The notes under the pieces are model-generated. The model saw nothing but the letters and a program-made list of their open reading frames with translations, had not been told where the DNA came from and searched no databases. The translations under genes were made by a program, and so were the position numbers. Shown piece after piece: positions 1 through 7,666 of a stretch of 9,797 bases of DNA. The stretch is taken from positions 1-9,797 of the forward strand of contig CAIVDH010000372.1 in NCBI GenBank assembly GCA_903904635.1, read 5' to 3'. Every line of letters begins with the position of its first letter. Within the stretch, counting starts at the first letter, position 1. This DNA is from an uncultured Burkholderiales bacterium. GTDB lineage: Bacteria; Pseudomonadota; Gammaproteobacteria; Burkholderiales; Burkholderiaceae_D.

Positions 1-31
1 CGGCCAGTTTTAAGGACAGACGATTTTTTTG

Positions 32-760
32 ATGAAACCCTCCACAGACGGACTCGCCGCGCGCGAAAAATCAGCATTTTGGGACGGCCTTCGTGCCAGT
101 ACACCCACCATTCCCGGCCTTTTTGCCTGGGGCGTGGTCACAGGCATGGCCATGATTCAGTCAGGCTTAAGTATGTGGCAGGCACTGATGATGACCTTTA
201 TGGTGTATGCAGGTTCCGCGCAATTGGCAGTGTTGCCCCTGATTGCCGCTGATGCGCCTGCCACGCTGATTTTTCTCACTGCGCTAATGGTCAATCTGCG
301 ATTCGTTATTTTCAGTGCGGTGGTGGGGCCGCATTTTTCTTATCTGCCCTGGTATAAGCGGATTTATTACGGCTATTTCAATGCCGATGTCGTGATGGCA
401 TTTTTCCCGCAGCGCTTTCCTGTTCATACGCTGGCCAAGTCTGCTGGCAAGCTCGGTTTTTATAGCGGATTGGCTACTTCCAACTGGAGCAGCTGGCAGG
501 CCGGCAGTCTGTTGGGTTTGTTCATGGCCAGTCAGATACCGACCACCTGGGGCATAGGGTTTGCTGGCACGCTGGCGCTTTTGACGATTACCGTGCCGCT
601 GGTTATAAACTGGGCCGCACTGACTGGTGTGGTGGTTGCAGGTGCCAGTGCTGTGCTGGCGATGGGGCTGCCGTATCGGCTGGGTCTGGTGTTGGCCATG
701 GTGTTGGGCATAGCCGCTGCGATGGCGGTGGATCACATTAAAAAAGGCAGCACCGCATGA
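32..760 (+). CDS. azlC: AzlC family branched-chain amino acid exporter, large subunit
   Basis: Large, polytopic inner-membrane subunit of an AzlCD-type exporter; the family is known for efflux of branched-chain amino acids and some analogues. The 242-residue product has the usual AzlC length. Family-typical stretches are PTIPGLFAWGVVTGMAM (about 25-41), YAGSAQ (59-64) and NLRFVIFSAVVGPHFSYLPW (88-107). Hydrophobic segments lie at roughly 27-45, 48-72, 76-100, 155-170, 172-195 and 197-233. I chose the ATG at 32; an in-frame TTG at 29 is the only alternative in view. A purine-rich AAGGA at 12-16 could be the ribosome binding site but is somewhat far (15 bases). The stop overlaps the azlD start (ATGA, 757-760), which suggests translational coupling and a two-subunit transporter. 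Transport substrate is inferred from the family only. Confidence 0.93.
   Translation: MKPSTDGLAAREKSAFWDGLRASTPTIPGLFAWGVVTGMAMIQSGLSMWQALMMTFMVYAGSAQLAVLPLIAADAPATLIFLTALMVNLRFVIFSAVVGPHFSYLPWYKRIYYGYFNADVVMAFFPQRFPVHTLAKSAGKLGFYSGLATSNWSSWQAGSLLGLFMASQIPTTWGIGFAGTLALLTITVPLVINWAALTGVVVAGASAVLAMGLPYRLGLVLAMVLGIAAAMAVDHIKKGSTA
744..747 (+). promoter_or_regulatory. Ribosome binding site of azlD
   Basis: AAGG lies 9 bases before the ATG at 757, inside the last codons of azlC. It supports the 757 start, so azlD could be translated both independently and by coupling to azlC. Confidence 0.5.
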
Positions 761-1083
761 GCGCGCTTGAATATTGTTTGTTGATGGTGTTGATGACACT
801 GGCAACCTTCCTCACGCGTAGCTTTTTCTTTTTGCTGGGCGGTGCAGTAAAGATGCCAGAATGGTTACAACATGCGCTGCGCTACGCACCTGCGGCAGCA
901 CTGGCCGCGATTCTTGCACCGGACTTACTCGCTTCCGGTGGAACACTGCTAGCGCCTTGGACCAACATCAAACTCATGGCGGCGATCGTCGCGGTACTAT
1001 TTTTTCTGATAACGCGGCACATGCTGGGCACACTGGTGGTGGGCATGATCTGCTTCACCGCGCTGCGGCTTTTATTAGTTTAA
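757..1083 (+). CDS. azlD: AzlD family branched-chain amino acid exporter, small subunit
   Basis: Small partner subunit of the AzlCD exporter in the inner membrane. The 108-residue protein has the normal AzlD length and about four hydrophobic segments (roughly 5-29, 44-60, 70-87 and 89-107). The recognisable family pattern is [11 protein letters not shown] (17-27), followed by the helix [19 protein letters not shown] (40-58). The start ATG overlaps the azlC stop by four bases, the usual arrangement for this pair. The assignment rests on the pairing plus these motifs; substrate specificity cannot be read from the sequence. Confidence 0.9.
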   Translation: MSALEYCLLMVLMTLATFLTRSFFFLLGGAVKMPEWLQHALRYAPAAALAAILAPDLLASGGTLLAPWTNIKLMAAIVAVLFFLITRHMLGTLVVGMICFTALRLLLV

Positions 1084-1097
1084 ATGTCGTATGCAGC

Positions 1098-1115
1098 GGC
1101 GCAATAGTGAGCGCC
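1098..1115 (+). other. Small GC-rich inverted repeat downstream of azlD
   Basis: GGCGC (1098-1102) and GCGCC (1111-1115) flank an 8-base loop, starting 15 bases after the azlD stop. This could be a weak terminator or attenuating hairpin closing the azlCD unit. The stem is only 5 bp and no clear T-run follows, so it does not meet the usual criteria for an intrinsic terminator. Confidence 0.25.
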
Positions 1116-1170
1116 AGAGTTTGTAATGACATGCCGGTCTGGCAACGCTCTGCGGGCGGGTTCACTGCGG

Positions 1171-1176
1171 TAAAAT
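1171..1176 (+). promoter_or_regulatory. Possible -10 element of a pgk promoter
   Basis: TAAAAT sits 32 bases before the pgk ATG within a GCGGTAAAATACGCG context. The 125-base gap after azlD makes a promoter here likely. I see no good -35 hexamer 16-18 bases upstream, so this is a candidate only. Confidence 0.35.
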
Positions 1177-1208
1177 ACGCGTTTTCCAAATTTGATTTCC
1201 ACTCTGCC

Positions 1209-2399
1209 ATGCAATTTCATCGACTCAGTGAATTAATTGAACAAGACCAGCTGCGCGGCAAGCGTGTTTTTATACGCGCTGACATGAATGTGCCGCAAGA
1301 TGATGCAGGCAACATTACCGAAGACACCCGTATCCGCGCCTCCGTTCCTGCGATTCAAGCCGCATTGGCTGCTGGTGCTGCGGTAATGGTCACTTCGCAT
1401 CTGGGCCGGCCTGTGGAAGGTGAATTCAAACCTGAAGATACCCTGGCACCTATTGCTGAGCGCCTCGCCGAGCTCCTGGGCAAACCAGTCGCGTTGAAGC
1501 AAAACTGGGTGGATGGTGTGGAGGTAGCGCCCGGTCAGGTAGTGATGCTGGAAAATTGTCGCGTCAATCCCGGTGAAAAGAAAAACAATGATGAGCTGGC
1601 CAGAAAAATGGCTGCGCTATGCGATATCTATGTCAATGATGCTTTCGGCACCGCGCATCGCGCAGAAGCCACCACGCATGGCATTGCAAAATATGCGCCC
1701 ATCGCTTGTGCCGGCCCTTTACTGGCAGCCGAGCTGGATGCATTAGGCAAAGCCCTAGGTCAGCCAGCTCGACCGCTGGCAGCCATCGTTGCAGGATCCA
1801 AAGTCTCGACCAAGCTCACCATACTCACTACGCTGGCGGCCAAAGTTGACAGGCTCATCGTCGGTGGTGGTATTGCCAATACGTTCATGTTGGCAGCCGG
1901 TCTGCCCATAGGTAAATCGCTGGCAGAGCCAGACCTCATGGTTGAAGCCCAAGCCATCATAGCGATGATGGCCAAGCGTGGTGCTTCGGTGCCTATTCCG
2001 ACTGATGTGGTGTGCGCCAAAGAATTTTCACCGACTGCAGTGGCAACGGTAAAAAATGTGCAAGACGTCGCCGCCGACGACATGATTCTTGATATCGGAC
2101 CAGAGACAGCCAAGCTTTTTGCGTCACAAGTACTTGATGCCGGCACCATCGTCTGGAATGGTCCGGTCGGTGTATTTGAATTCGATCAGTTTGGTAACGG
2201 CACTAAAGAATTAGCATTGGCTATTGCGCGCTCTTCCGGATTTTCTATAGCCGGTGGCGGTGACACCTTAGCTGCCATTGCAAAATACGATATCGCCGAC
2301 AAGGTTGGTTATATCTCCACCGGCGGTGGCGCGTTTCTAGAATTTTTGGAAGGTAAAACTTTACCAGCAGTAGAAATTTTGCAGCAAAGAGCGCAATAA
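1209..2399 (+). CDS. pgk: Phosphoglycerate kinase
   Basis: Cytosolic enzyme converting 1,3-bisphosphoglycerate and ADP to 3-phosphoglycerate and ATP, used in glycolysis and in reverse in gluconeogenesis. The 396-residue product matches the usual bacterial length. N-domain substrate-binding motifs are FIRADMNVP (21-29), TSHLGRP (62-68), [13 protein letters not shown] and [15 protein letters not shown]-domain nucleotide motifs are [25 protein letters not shown], the glycine-rich GGGDT (349-353) and a closing [14 protein letters not shown]. The reading frame stays open upstream to 861 across azlD, but homology begins just before the FIRADMNVP strand, so ATG 1209 is the right start. No clear Shine-Dalgarno precedes it. 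pyk follows after 32 bases, suggesting cotranscription. Confidence 0.97.
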   Translation: MQFHRLSELIEQDQLRGKRVFIRADMNVPQDDAGNITEDTRIRASVPAIQAALAAGAAVMVTSHLGRPVEGEFKPEDTLAPIAERLAELLGKPVALKQNWVDGVEVAPGQVVMLENCRVNPGEKKNNDELARKMAALCDIYVNDAFGTAHRAEATTHGIAKYAPIACAGPLLAAELDALGKALGQPARPLAAIVAGSKVSTKLTILTTLAAKVDRLIVGGGIANTFMLAAGLPIGKSLAEPDLMVEAQAIIAMMAKRGASVPIPTDVVCAKEFSPTAVATVKNVQDVAADDMILDIGPETAKLFASQVLDAGTIVWNGPVGVFEFDQFGNGTKELALAIARSSGFSIAGGGDTLAAIAKYDIADKVGYISTGGGAFLEFLEGKTLPAVEILQQRAQ

Positions 2400-2431
2400 T
2401 TTTTAGCTTTAATCTTCCATAGCGGACCAAC

Positions 2432-3868
2432 ATGACACAACGCGCCACCAAGATCGTCGCCACCATCGGGCCTGCATCGAGTACCAGAGAAGTTTTGCTG
2501 CGCATGATAGAAGCCGGTGTGGATGTGGTGCGACTAAATTTCTCGCATGGTAAAGCCGAAGATCATGTGGCGCGCGCGGCGATGGTGCGCGAAGTGGCGG
2601 CAGCCTGTGGACGTGAAGTGGCCATCATGGCCGATTTGCAAGGCCCGAAAATACGCATAGGTAAATTCAAAGACGGCAAAATCGAGCTGCAAAAAGGCGC
2701 GCATTTCACGCTGGACGCAACATGCGAGCTGGGCGACCAGGATCAGGTTGGCCTCGACTATAAAGAATTACCTGCTGATTTAAAACCTGCTGATGTGCTG
2801 TTGTTAAATGATGGCCTGATTGTGCTGGTGGTAGACCGTATCGTCGGTAGCAAAATTTTTACGACGGTAAAAATCGGCGGCGAACTCTCCAATAACAAAG
2901 GTATCAATCGTCAGGGCGGTGGCTTGTCTGCGCCGGCGCTGACATCGAAAGACATGGAAGACATCAAGACCGCTTTGCTGTTTGAGGCAGATTATATTGC
3001 CGTGTCTTTTCCGAAAAATCCTACCGATATGATCATGGCGCGGCAGCTTGCCATCATCGCTGGCGAAGCCACCGGTCACAAGCCGCTGATGATTGCCAAG
3101 ATAGAGCGTGCAGAAGCCATACCGGTGCTGCAGGAAATTCTGGATGCTTCTGATGGCATCATGGTCGCGCGCGGTGATTTGGCAGTGGAAGTCGGTAACG
3201 CAGCTGTACCGGCGCTACAAAAACGCATGATACGCATGGCGCGTGCATCGAACAAACTCGTCATCACGGCAACGCAGATGATGGAGTCGATGATACAAAA
3301 CGCCGTGCCTACTCGCGCCGAAGTTTCTGACGTTGCCAATGCGGTGCTTGATGGCACTGATGCGGTAATGACGTCTGCTGAAACCGCTGCCGGTAAATAT
3401 CCGGTCGAGACGGTCGAGATGATGGCTGCGGTTTGTCTGGAAGCAGAAAAATCCGAGAAGACCACACTAGATACGGATTTTTTAAATGTGACTTTCACGC
3501 GCATCGATCAGTCTATCGCTTACGGCGCACTGTTTACTGCGCATCATCTGCGTGTTAAAGCGATAGTTGCTCTGACCGAGTCCGGTTCGACGGCTTTGTG
3601 GATGAGTCGCCATAACATTGATATACCCATTTATGCACTGACACCATCACGCACCACCCATCGCAAGGCTGCGCTATATCGCAATGTGCACACGCTGGAG
3701 CTGCCGCATTCGACCGATCGCGAGATGGTGCTTAAAAATGCAGAAGAATTATTACTAGCCAAGGGGCTAGTGAAAAAAGATGACATGATCGTTGTGACAT
3801 GGGGCGAGCCCATGGGTCAGACCGGCGGCACCAACGCCCTGAAGATCACAAAGATCGGCGATCGATAA
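2432..3868 (+). CDS. pyk: Pyruvate kinase
   Basis: Catalyses phosphoenolpyruvate plus ADP to pyruvate plus ATP, the last glycolytic step. The 478-residue length fits bacterial pyruvate kinases. The A-domain barrel opens with TKIVATIGPASS (6-17) and LNFSHG (35-40). The B domain follows ADLQGPKIRIG (67-77). The barrel returns around 169 and carries the active-site signature MIAKIERAEAI with K223 and E225, the metal-binding aspartate in ARGDLAVEVG (D249) and ITATQMMESM (278-287). The C domain (about 355-478) holds TESGSTALWMSR, the loop that binds phosphate effectors in allosterically regulated members, so regulation by a sugar phosphate is possible but not shown. The start ATG has only a weak GCGGA upstream. 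Whether it is a PykA- or PykF-type enzyme cannot be settled here. Confidence 0.96.
   Translation: MTQRATKIVATIGPASSTREVLLRMIEAGVDVVRLNFSHGKAEDHVARAAMVREVAAACGREVAIMADLQGPKIRIGKFKDGKIELQKGAHFTLDATCELGDQDQVGLDYKELPADLKPADVLLLNDGLIVLVVDRIVGSKIFTTVKIGGELSNNKGINRQGGGLSAPALTSKDMEDIKTALLFEADYIAVSFPKNPTDMIMARQLAIIAGEATGHKPLMIAKIERAEAIPVLQEILDASDGIMVARGDLAVEVGNAAVPALQKRMIRMARASNKLVITATQMMESMIQNAVPTRAEVSDVANAVLDGTDAVMTSAETAAGKYPVETVEMMAAVCLEAEKSEKTTLDTDFLNVTFTRIDQSIAYGALFTAHHLRVKAIVALTESGSTALWMSRHNIDIPIYALTPSRTTHRKAALYRNVHTLELPHSTDREMVLKNAEELLLAKGLVKKDDMIVVTWGEPMGQTGGTNALKITKIGDR
3752..3773 (+). repeat. Inverted repeat inside the 3' part of pyk
   Basis: ACTAGCC (3754-3760) and GGCTAGT (3765-3771) are perfect complements around the loop AAGG. 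A T·G wobble and one more T-A pair extend the stem to 9 pairs. The transcript could form a compact hairpin about 100 bases before the pyk stop. It is followed by A-rich rather than T-rich sequence, so it is not an intrinsic terminator on this strand. It may be chance or codon-driven. Confidence 0.4.
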
Positions 3869-3879
3869 ATTACCATCCT

Positions 3880-3884
3880 GGAGA
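3880..3884 (+). promoter_or_regulatory. Ribosome binding site of fba
   Basis: GGAGA lies 9 bases upstream of ATG 3894 in the 25-base gap after pyk. It is the clearest Shine-Dalgarno in the window and fixes the fba start. Confidence 0.7.
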
Positions 3885-3893
3885 ATCTGAATC

Positions 3894-4958
3894 ATGGCAC
3901 TCGTATCACTGCGTCAATTGCTGGATCATGCGGCTGAAAACGGTTACGGCTTACCGGCATTTAATGTAAATAATTTAGAGCAGGTCACTGCCATCATGGC
4001 CGCAGCCGATGAACTGGGCTCGCCCGTCATCATGCAAGCATCTGCAGGCGCACGCAAATATGCAGGTGAGGCGTTTTTGCGTCATCTGATTTCTGCTGCA
4101 GTTGAAAGCTATCCGCATATACCGGTCGTGATGCATCAAGATCACGGACAATCGCCGGCAGTTTGCATGGCAGCGATTCGTTCCGGATTTTCTTCCGTGA
4201 TGATGGATGGTTCACTGGACGAAGACGGCAAGTCGGTTGCGACTTATGAATATAACGTTGAAGTATCACGCCGCGTGGTAGATTTTTCGCATGCGATCGG
4301 CGTCACAGTTGAAGCTGAGCTTGGTGTGCTCGGTTCACTTGAAACCATGATGGGCGATAAGGAAGACGGTCATGGTGCAGAAGGCACGATGACGCGTGAG
4401 CAGTTGCTTACCGACGTAGATCAGGCGGCAGATTTCGTACGCCGTACCCAGTGCGATGCGCTGGCCATTGCAATCGGCACCAGTCACGGCGCGTATAAAT
4501 TTTCACGTAAGCCTACCGGTGACATACTGGCGATAGACCGTATCAGAGAAATTCACAAGCGTATACCGAACACCCATTTAGTTATGCATGGTTCTTCCAG
4601 CGTACCGCAGGAATTACTGGCCGAGATACGCGAGTTTGGCGGTGACATGAAAGAAACCTATGGCGTACCGGTTGAAGAAATTCAGGAGGGTATCAAGCAT
4701 GGCGTGCGCAAGATTAATATCGATACCGATATACGTCTGGCGATGACGGCAGCAATACGTCGCTACTTGTTTGAGAATCCATCAAAATTTGATCCGCGCG
4801 ATTATTTAAAGCCTGCACGCGAAGCGGCTATGAAAATTTGCAAAGCCCGTTTCGAATCATTTGGTTGCGCCGGACAAGCTGGAAAAATCAAGCCTATCAG
4901 TCTGGAAAAAATGGCAGAGCGCTATAAAAAAGGCGAGCTTGCACAGATCGTGCAGTAA
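3894..4958 (+). CDS. fba: Class II fructose-1,6-bisphosphate aldolase, Calvin-cycle-like subtype
   Basis: Zinc-dependent aldolase that reversibly splits fructose 1,6-bisphosphate into dihydroxyacetone phosphate and glyceraldehyde 3-phosphate. The 354-residue protein shows the class II features: [10 protein letters not shown] (21-30), HQDHG (81-85) with catalytic Asp83 and zinc ligand His84, the zinc/phosphate segment VEAELGVLG (139-147), GTSHGAYKF with His198, VMHGSSSVP with His232, and NIDTD (275-279). Its length and the segments around [11 protein letters not shown] (164-174) and [12 protein letters not shown] resemble the subgroup also found as CbbA in Calvin-cycle operons. No RuBisCO or phosphoribulokinase gene lies nearby, so a glycolytic/gluconeogenic role is the better reading. 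The gene is 25 bases after pyk with a good ribosome binding site and is probably cotranscribed with it. Confidence 0.96.
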   Translation: MALVSLRQLLDHAAENGYGLPAFNVNNLEQVTAIMAAADELGSPVIMQASAGARKYAGEAFLRHLISAAVESYPHIPVVMHQDHGQSPAVCMAAIRSGFSSVMMDGSLDEDGKSVATYEYNVEVSRRVVDFSHAIGVTVEAELGVLGSLETMMGDKEDGHGAEGTMTREQLLTDVDQAADFVRRTQCDALAIAIGTSHGAYKFSRKPTGDILAIDRIREIHKRIPNTHLVMHGSSSVPQELLAEIREFGGDMKETYGVPVEEIQEGIKHGVRKINIDTDIRLAMTAAIRRYLFENPSKFDPRDYLKPAREAAMKICKARFESFGCAGQAGKIKPISLEKMAERYKKGELAQIVQ

Positions 4959-4986
4959 TTTTATCCTCTTAAAAATTCACCAACAT

Positions 4987-5013
4987 GTCGTTCCGGCGCA
5001 AGCCGGATCTCAG
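4987..5013. repeat. Palindromic intergenic repeat-like element
   Basis: TCCGGC (4992-4997) and GCCGGA (5002-5007) form a perfect 6-bp stem with the tetraloop GCAA. The flanks (GTCGT before, ATCTCAGTG after) resemble a decayed copy of the dispersed proteobacterial repeat of the GTCATTCC...GGAATCCAG type. That resemblance is from memory, and only one copy is visible here. No T-run follows on either strand, so a terminator role is not supported. It occupies the middle of the 113-base fba–purC gap. Confidence 0.45.
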
Positions 5014-5018
5014 TGACT

Positions 5019-5047
5019 TTGATTTATTCAATTTTAAAAAATAAAGC
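5019..5047 (+). promoter_or_regulatory. Weak candidate promoter before purC
   Basis: TTGATT (5019-5024) and TAAAGC (5042-5047) are spaced by 17 bases in an AT-rich stretch just upstream of purC. The -35 match is fair and the -10 match is poor. The gap and the repeat before it make a separate purine transcription unit plausible, but readthrough from fba is equally possible. Confidence 0.25.
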
Positions 5048-5071
5048 AGGTCACCACACATCACCTACCTC

Positions 5072-5968
5072 ATGAACAGCCTCTATCAGACTTCCATCAA
5101 ATCTTTGCCCCTGCTAGGCCATGGCAAAGTGCGCGACAACTACGCAGTTGGCGAAGATAAAATACTCATCGTCACCACCGATCGTCTTTCTGCATTTGAT
5201 GTTGTGATGAATGAACCGATACCTGCCAAAGGCAAGGTACTCAATCAGATGTCAGATTTCTGGTTCGATAAACTCGCCGCCATTGTGCCTAACCATCTCA
5301 CCGGTATTGCACCTGAATCTGTCGTCAGCGAAGATGAAGTCGCGCAGGTCAGCGGCCGTGCTGTTGTGGCCAAGCGTTTGAAGCCGATATTGGTGGAAGC
5401 AGTGGTGCGTGGCTATTTGATAGGATCAGGCTGGAAAGATTATCAGGCACATGGTTCGGTATGCGGCATTGCCCTGCCGGCTGGTTTGCGACTGGCTGAT
5501 AAATTAGCTGCACCAATTTTTACGCCCGCAGCCAAAGCGGATCTGGGCGAGCATGATGAAAATATCAGCTTTGCTGAAATGGAAGCGCGACTGGGCAAAG
5601 AGCTGGCTGCAAAAATGCGCGACGTGAGCATTGCGTTGTATCAGAGCGCAGCGGACTATGCAGCGACCAAAGGTATCATCATTGCCGATACAAAATTTGA
5701 ATTTGGTCTGGACGATCAAGGTGTCATGCACTTGATGGATGAAGTACTGACTGCCGACTCATCGCGTTTCTGGCCGGCTGATTCTTATGCGCCGGGTATG
5801 TCGCCCCCGTCCTATGACAAACAATTTGTACGCGATTATTTAGAAACGCTGCATGACTGGAACAAGACCGCGCCTGCGCCGGCGTTGCCTGCTGATGTAA
5901 TCGAAAAAACCGGCGCCAAATACCGTGAAGCGCTGCAGCGCCTGACCGGCTTGCAACTGAAAGACTGA
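5072..5968 (+). CDS. purC: Phosphoribosylaminoimidazole-succinocarboxamide synthase (SAICAR synthetase)
   Basis: Joins CAIR and aspartate with ATP to give SAICAR in de novo purine synthesis. The 298-residue protein is the longer form found in many Betaproteobacteria and fungi, not the ~240-residue E. coli form. Signatures are GHGKVRDNY (16-24), DRLSAFD (37-43), the substrate-binding [17 protein letters not shown] (108-124), ADTKFEFG (205-212), [13 protein letters not shown] (222-234) and [11 protein letters not shown] (247-257). The N-terminus begins just ahead of the first motif, as expected, so ATG 5072 is accepted even though no strong ribosome binding site is visible (AGCAGG lies about 20 bases upstream). 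purE starts one base after the stop. Confidence 0.97.
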   Translation: MNSLYQTSIKSLPLLGHGKVRDNYAVGEDKILIVTTDRLSAFDVVMNEPIPAKGKVLNQMSDFWFDKLAAIVPNHLTGIAPESVVSEDEVAQVSGRAVVAKRLKPILVEAVVRGYLIGSGWKDYQAHGSVCGIALPAGLRLADKLAAPIFTPAAKADLGEHDENISFAEMEARLGKELAAKMRDVSIALYQSAADYAATKGIIIADTKFEFGLDDQGVMHLMDEVLTADSSRFWPADSYAPGMSPPSYDKQFVRDYLETLHDWNKTAPAPALPADVIEKTGAKYREALQRLTGLQLKD

Positions 5969-5969
5969 C

Positions 5970-6467
5970 ATGACACAGCCAACCAAACCTATAGTGGGCG
6001 TGATAATGGGATCTTCCTCGGACTGGGAAGTCATGCAGCATGCAGTGGCCATACTGACCGAGTTTGGCGTGGCGCATGAAGCAAAAGTCATTTCTGCGCA
6101 TCGCATGCCCGACGAGATGCATGCCTACGCAACAACGGCGCGTGAACGCGGCCTGCGCGCCATCATCGCCGGTGCTGGTGGTGCGGCGCATTTGCCAGGC
6201 ATGGTAGCGGCACAAACTATCGTGCCAGTGCTGGGTGTGCCCGTGCCTTCAAAATATTTACGTGGTGAAGATTCATTGCTGTCGATAGTGCAAATGCCCA
6301 AGGGCATACCGGTTGCTACGTTTGCCATCGGTGAAGCAGGTGCTGCCAATGCTGCGTTAGCCGCTGTGGCGATGCTGGCACTGGATCATGTTGAGCTGGC
6401 AGACAAATTAATAAAATTTCGCGCACAGCAAACCGCTGTTGCACGGGCGATGACATTACCAATATGA
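5970..6467 (+). CDS. purE: N5-carboxyaminoimidazole ribonucleotide mutase, class I PurE
   Basis: Converts N5-CAIR to CAIR by moving the carboxylate from N5 to C4 of the imidazole ring. The 165-residue product is the standard size for the octameric class I enzyme. The phosphate loop GSSSDW (14-19), the catalytic histidine in SAHRMP (His44) and the loop [12 protein letters not shown] (67-78) are all present, followed by [20 protein letters not shown]. The presence of purK next door confirms the two-enzyme N5-CAIR route and argues against a class II AIR carboxylase. The start is one base after the purC stop, and the end overlaps the purK start by ATGA, so translation is probably coupled. Confidence 0.97.
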   Translation: MTQPTKPIVGVIMGSSSDWEVMQHAVAILTEFGVAHEAKVISAHRMPDEMHAYATTARERGLRAIIAGAGGAAHLPGMVAAQTIVPVLGVPVPSKYLRGEDSLLSIVQMPKGIPVATFAIGEAGAANAALAAVAMLALDHVELADKLIKFRAQQTAVARAMTLPI

Positions 6468-7666
6468 GTGTAGTGCGACCTTCCGTTCCGCCTTACTTAC
6501 CGCAGGCTACCCCCTCCACCTGGCTGGGCGTGATGGGTGGTGGCCAGTTGGGTCGCATGTTTGCGCATGCAGCGCAAGCGATGGGCTATAAAGTGGCTGT
6601 GCTTGAACCGGATCAGAATTGTCCTGCTGGTCATGCAGCCGATTTGTTGCTTGCATCTGGCTATACAGATCAGACCGCATTAAAACAACTGGCAGCGCAA
6701 TGTGTGGCAGTGACAACTGAGTTTGAAAATGTACCGGCACACAGTCTTGCACTGCTGGCAGAAAATGTTTTTGTCGCGCCTGCTGCGGCTTGTGTATCAA
6801 TTGCGCAAGACCGATTAGCCGAGAAAAATTTTTTTACAGATTGCGCTGCGCAGTCAGGGGTGATGCCCGCACCCCATCAAAAAATTATGTATGCGGCAGA
6901 AATAGCTCATCTGCCTGACATGCTGTTACCCGGCATTTTAAAAACCGTCAGGATGGGTTATGACGGCAAAGGGCAGGTAAGGGTTACGACGCGTGAAGAG
7001 ATACATGCCGCATTTGATGCCATGCATGGTGTGGAATGTGTACTGGAAAAAATGCTGCCGCTGGCATTTGAAGTTTCTGTACTGGCTGCACGTGGTGCCA
7101 ATGGTCAGGCGGTGGTGTATCCGATTGCAGAAAATGTGCATAGGGATGGCATATTATTTACCACCACTGTGCCTGGCCCGAATGTGACAGCCTCTTGCGC
7201 AGCAAGCGCACAGGCCGCTGCGCTGGAAATCATTACGCGTCTTGATTATGTGGGTGTGCTGTGTATAGAATTTTTTGTATTGCAAGACGGCTCGTTGGTA
7301 GTCAATGAAATGGCGCCGCGTCCGCACAACAGCGGTCATTACACGATTGATGCATGTGTCACCAGTCAGTTTGCGCAGCAAGTGCGTGCGATGGCGCAGC
7401 TGCCATTGGGTGACCCACGCCAGCATTCACCTGCGGTGATGTTGAACATATTGGGCGATCTCTGGTTTGAAGGTAATAGCGCCGAGCCGCGTGAACCGGC
7501 ATGGGATCGTGTGCTGGCACTGCCAGGCGCAAATGTGCATTTATATGGCAAAGACGAGCCGCGTCGCGGTCGCAAGATGGGGCACATCACGTTTGTTGCG
7601 GCTACGCTCGCGCAGGCGCAGACCCAGTTTGCAGCAGCCTGCCAGATACTCGGTATTGCGCTTTAG
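6464..7666 (+). CDS. purK: N5-carboxyaminoimidazole ribonucleotide synthase
   Basis: ATP-grasp enzyme that carboxylates AIR with bicarbonate and ATP to give N5-CAIR, the substrate of PurE. The 400-residue length is slightly long for the family because about 18 residues precede the first strand. The N-terminal Rossmann-like motif is GGGQLGRM (25-32). TEFENVP (85-91) is typical of PurK. The ATP-grasp core includes MGYDGKGQ (164-171), [10 protein letters not shown] and the metal/phosphate segment [12 protein letters not shown] (281-292). The C-terminal part has [21 protein letters not shown] 6464 overlaps the purE stop. No Shine-Dalgarno is evident, consistent with translational coupling to purE. 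The reading frame is intact. Confidence 0.97.
   Translation: MSVVRPSVPPYLPQATPSTWLGVMGGGQLGRMFAHAAQAMGYKVAVLEPDQNCPAGHAADLLLASGYTDQTALKQLAAQCVAVTTEFENVPAHSLALLAENVFVAPAAACVSIAQDRLAEKNFFTDCAAQSGVMPAPHQKIMYAAEIAHLPDMLLPGILKTVRMGYDGKGQVRVTTREEIHAAFDAMHGVECVLEKMLPLAFEVSVLAARGANGQAVVYPIAENVHRDGILFTTTVPGPNVTASCAASAQAAALEIITRLDYVGVLCIEFFVLQDGSLVVNEMAPRPHNSGHYTIDACVTSQFAQQVRAMAQLPLGDPRQHSPAVMLNILGDLWFEGNSAEPREPAWDRVLALPGANVHLYGKDEPRRGRKMGHITFVAATLAQAQTQFAAACQILGIAL

Noticed and set aside
284..805. 173-codon minus-strand frame opposite azlC/azlD
   Set aside because: It lies wholly opposite well-supported genes, has His/Gln/Arg-rich low-complexity composition typical of antisense frames, and shows no domain.
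861..1208. In-frame upstream extension of pgk by 116 codons across azlD
   Set aside because: The extension reads through azlD in another frame and has none of the phosphoglycerate kinase sequence. The family N-terminus fits ATG 1209.
3076..3504. 142-codon minus-strand frame opposite pyk
   Set aside because: It is a Ser/Ala/Thr-rich antisense shadow of the conserved pyruvate kinase core, with no independent support.
4959..5071. Purine-type riboswitch before purC
   Set aside because: The 113-base gap has only one short palindrome and no multi-helix junction pattern, and it is too short and AT-rich at its 3' end to support one.
5724..6215. 163-codon minus-strand frame opposite purC/purE
   Set aside because: It is antisense to two clear purine enzymes with intact motifs, and its translation has no recognisable motif.
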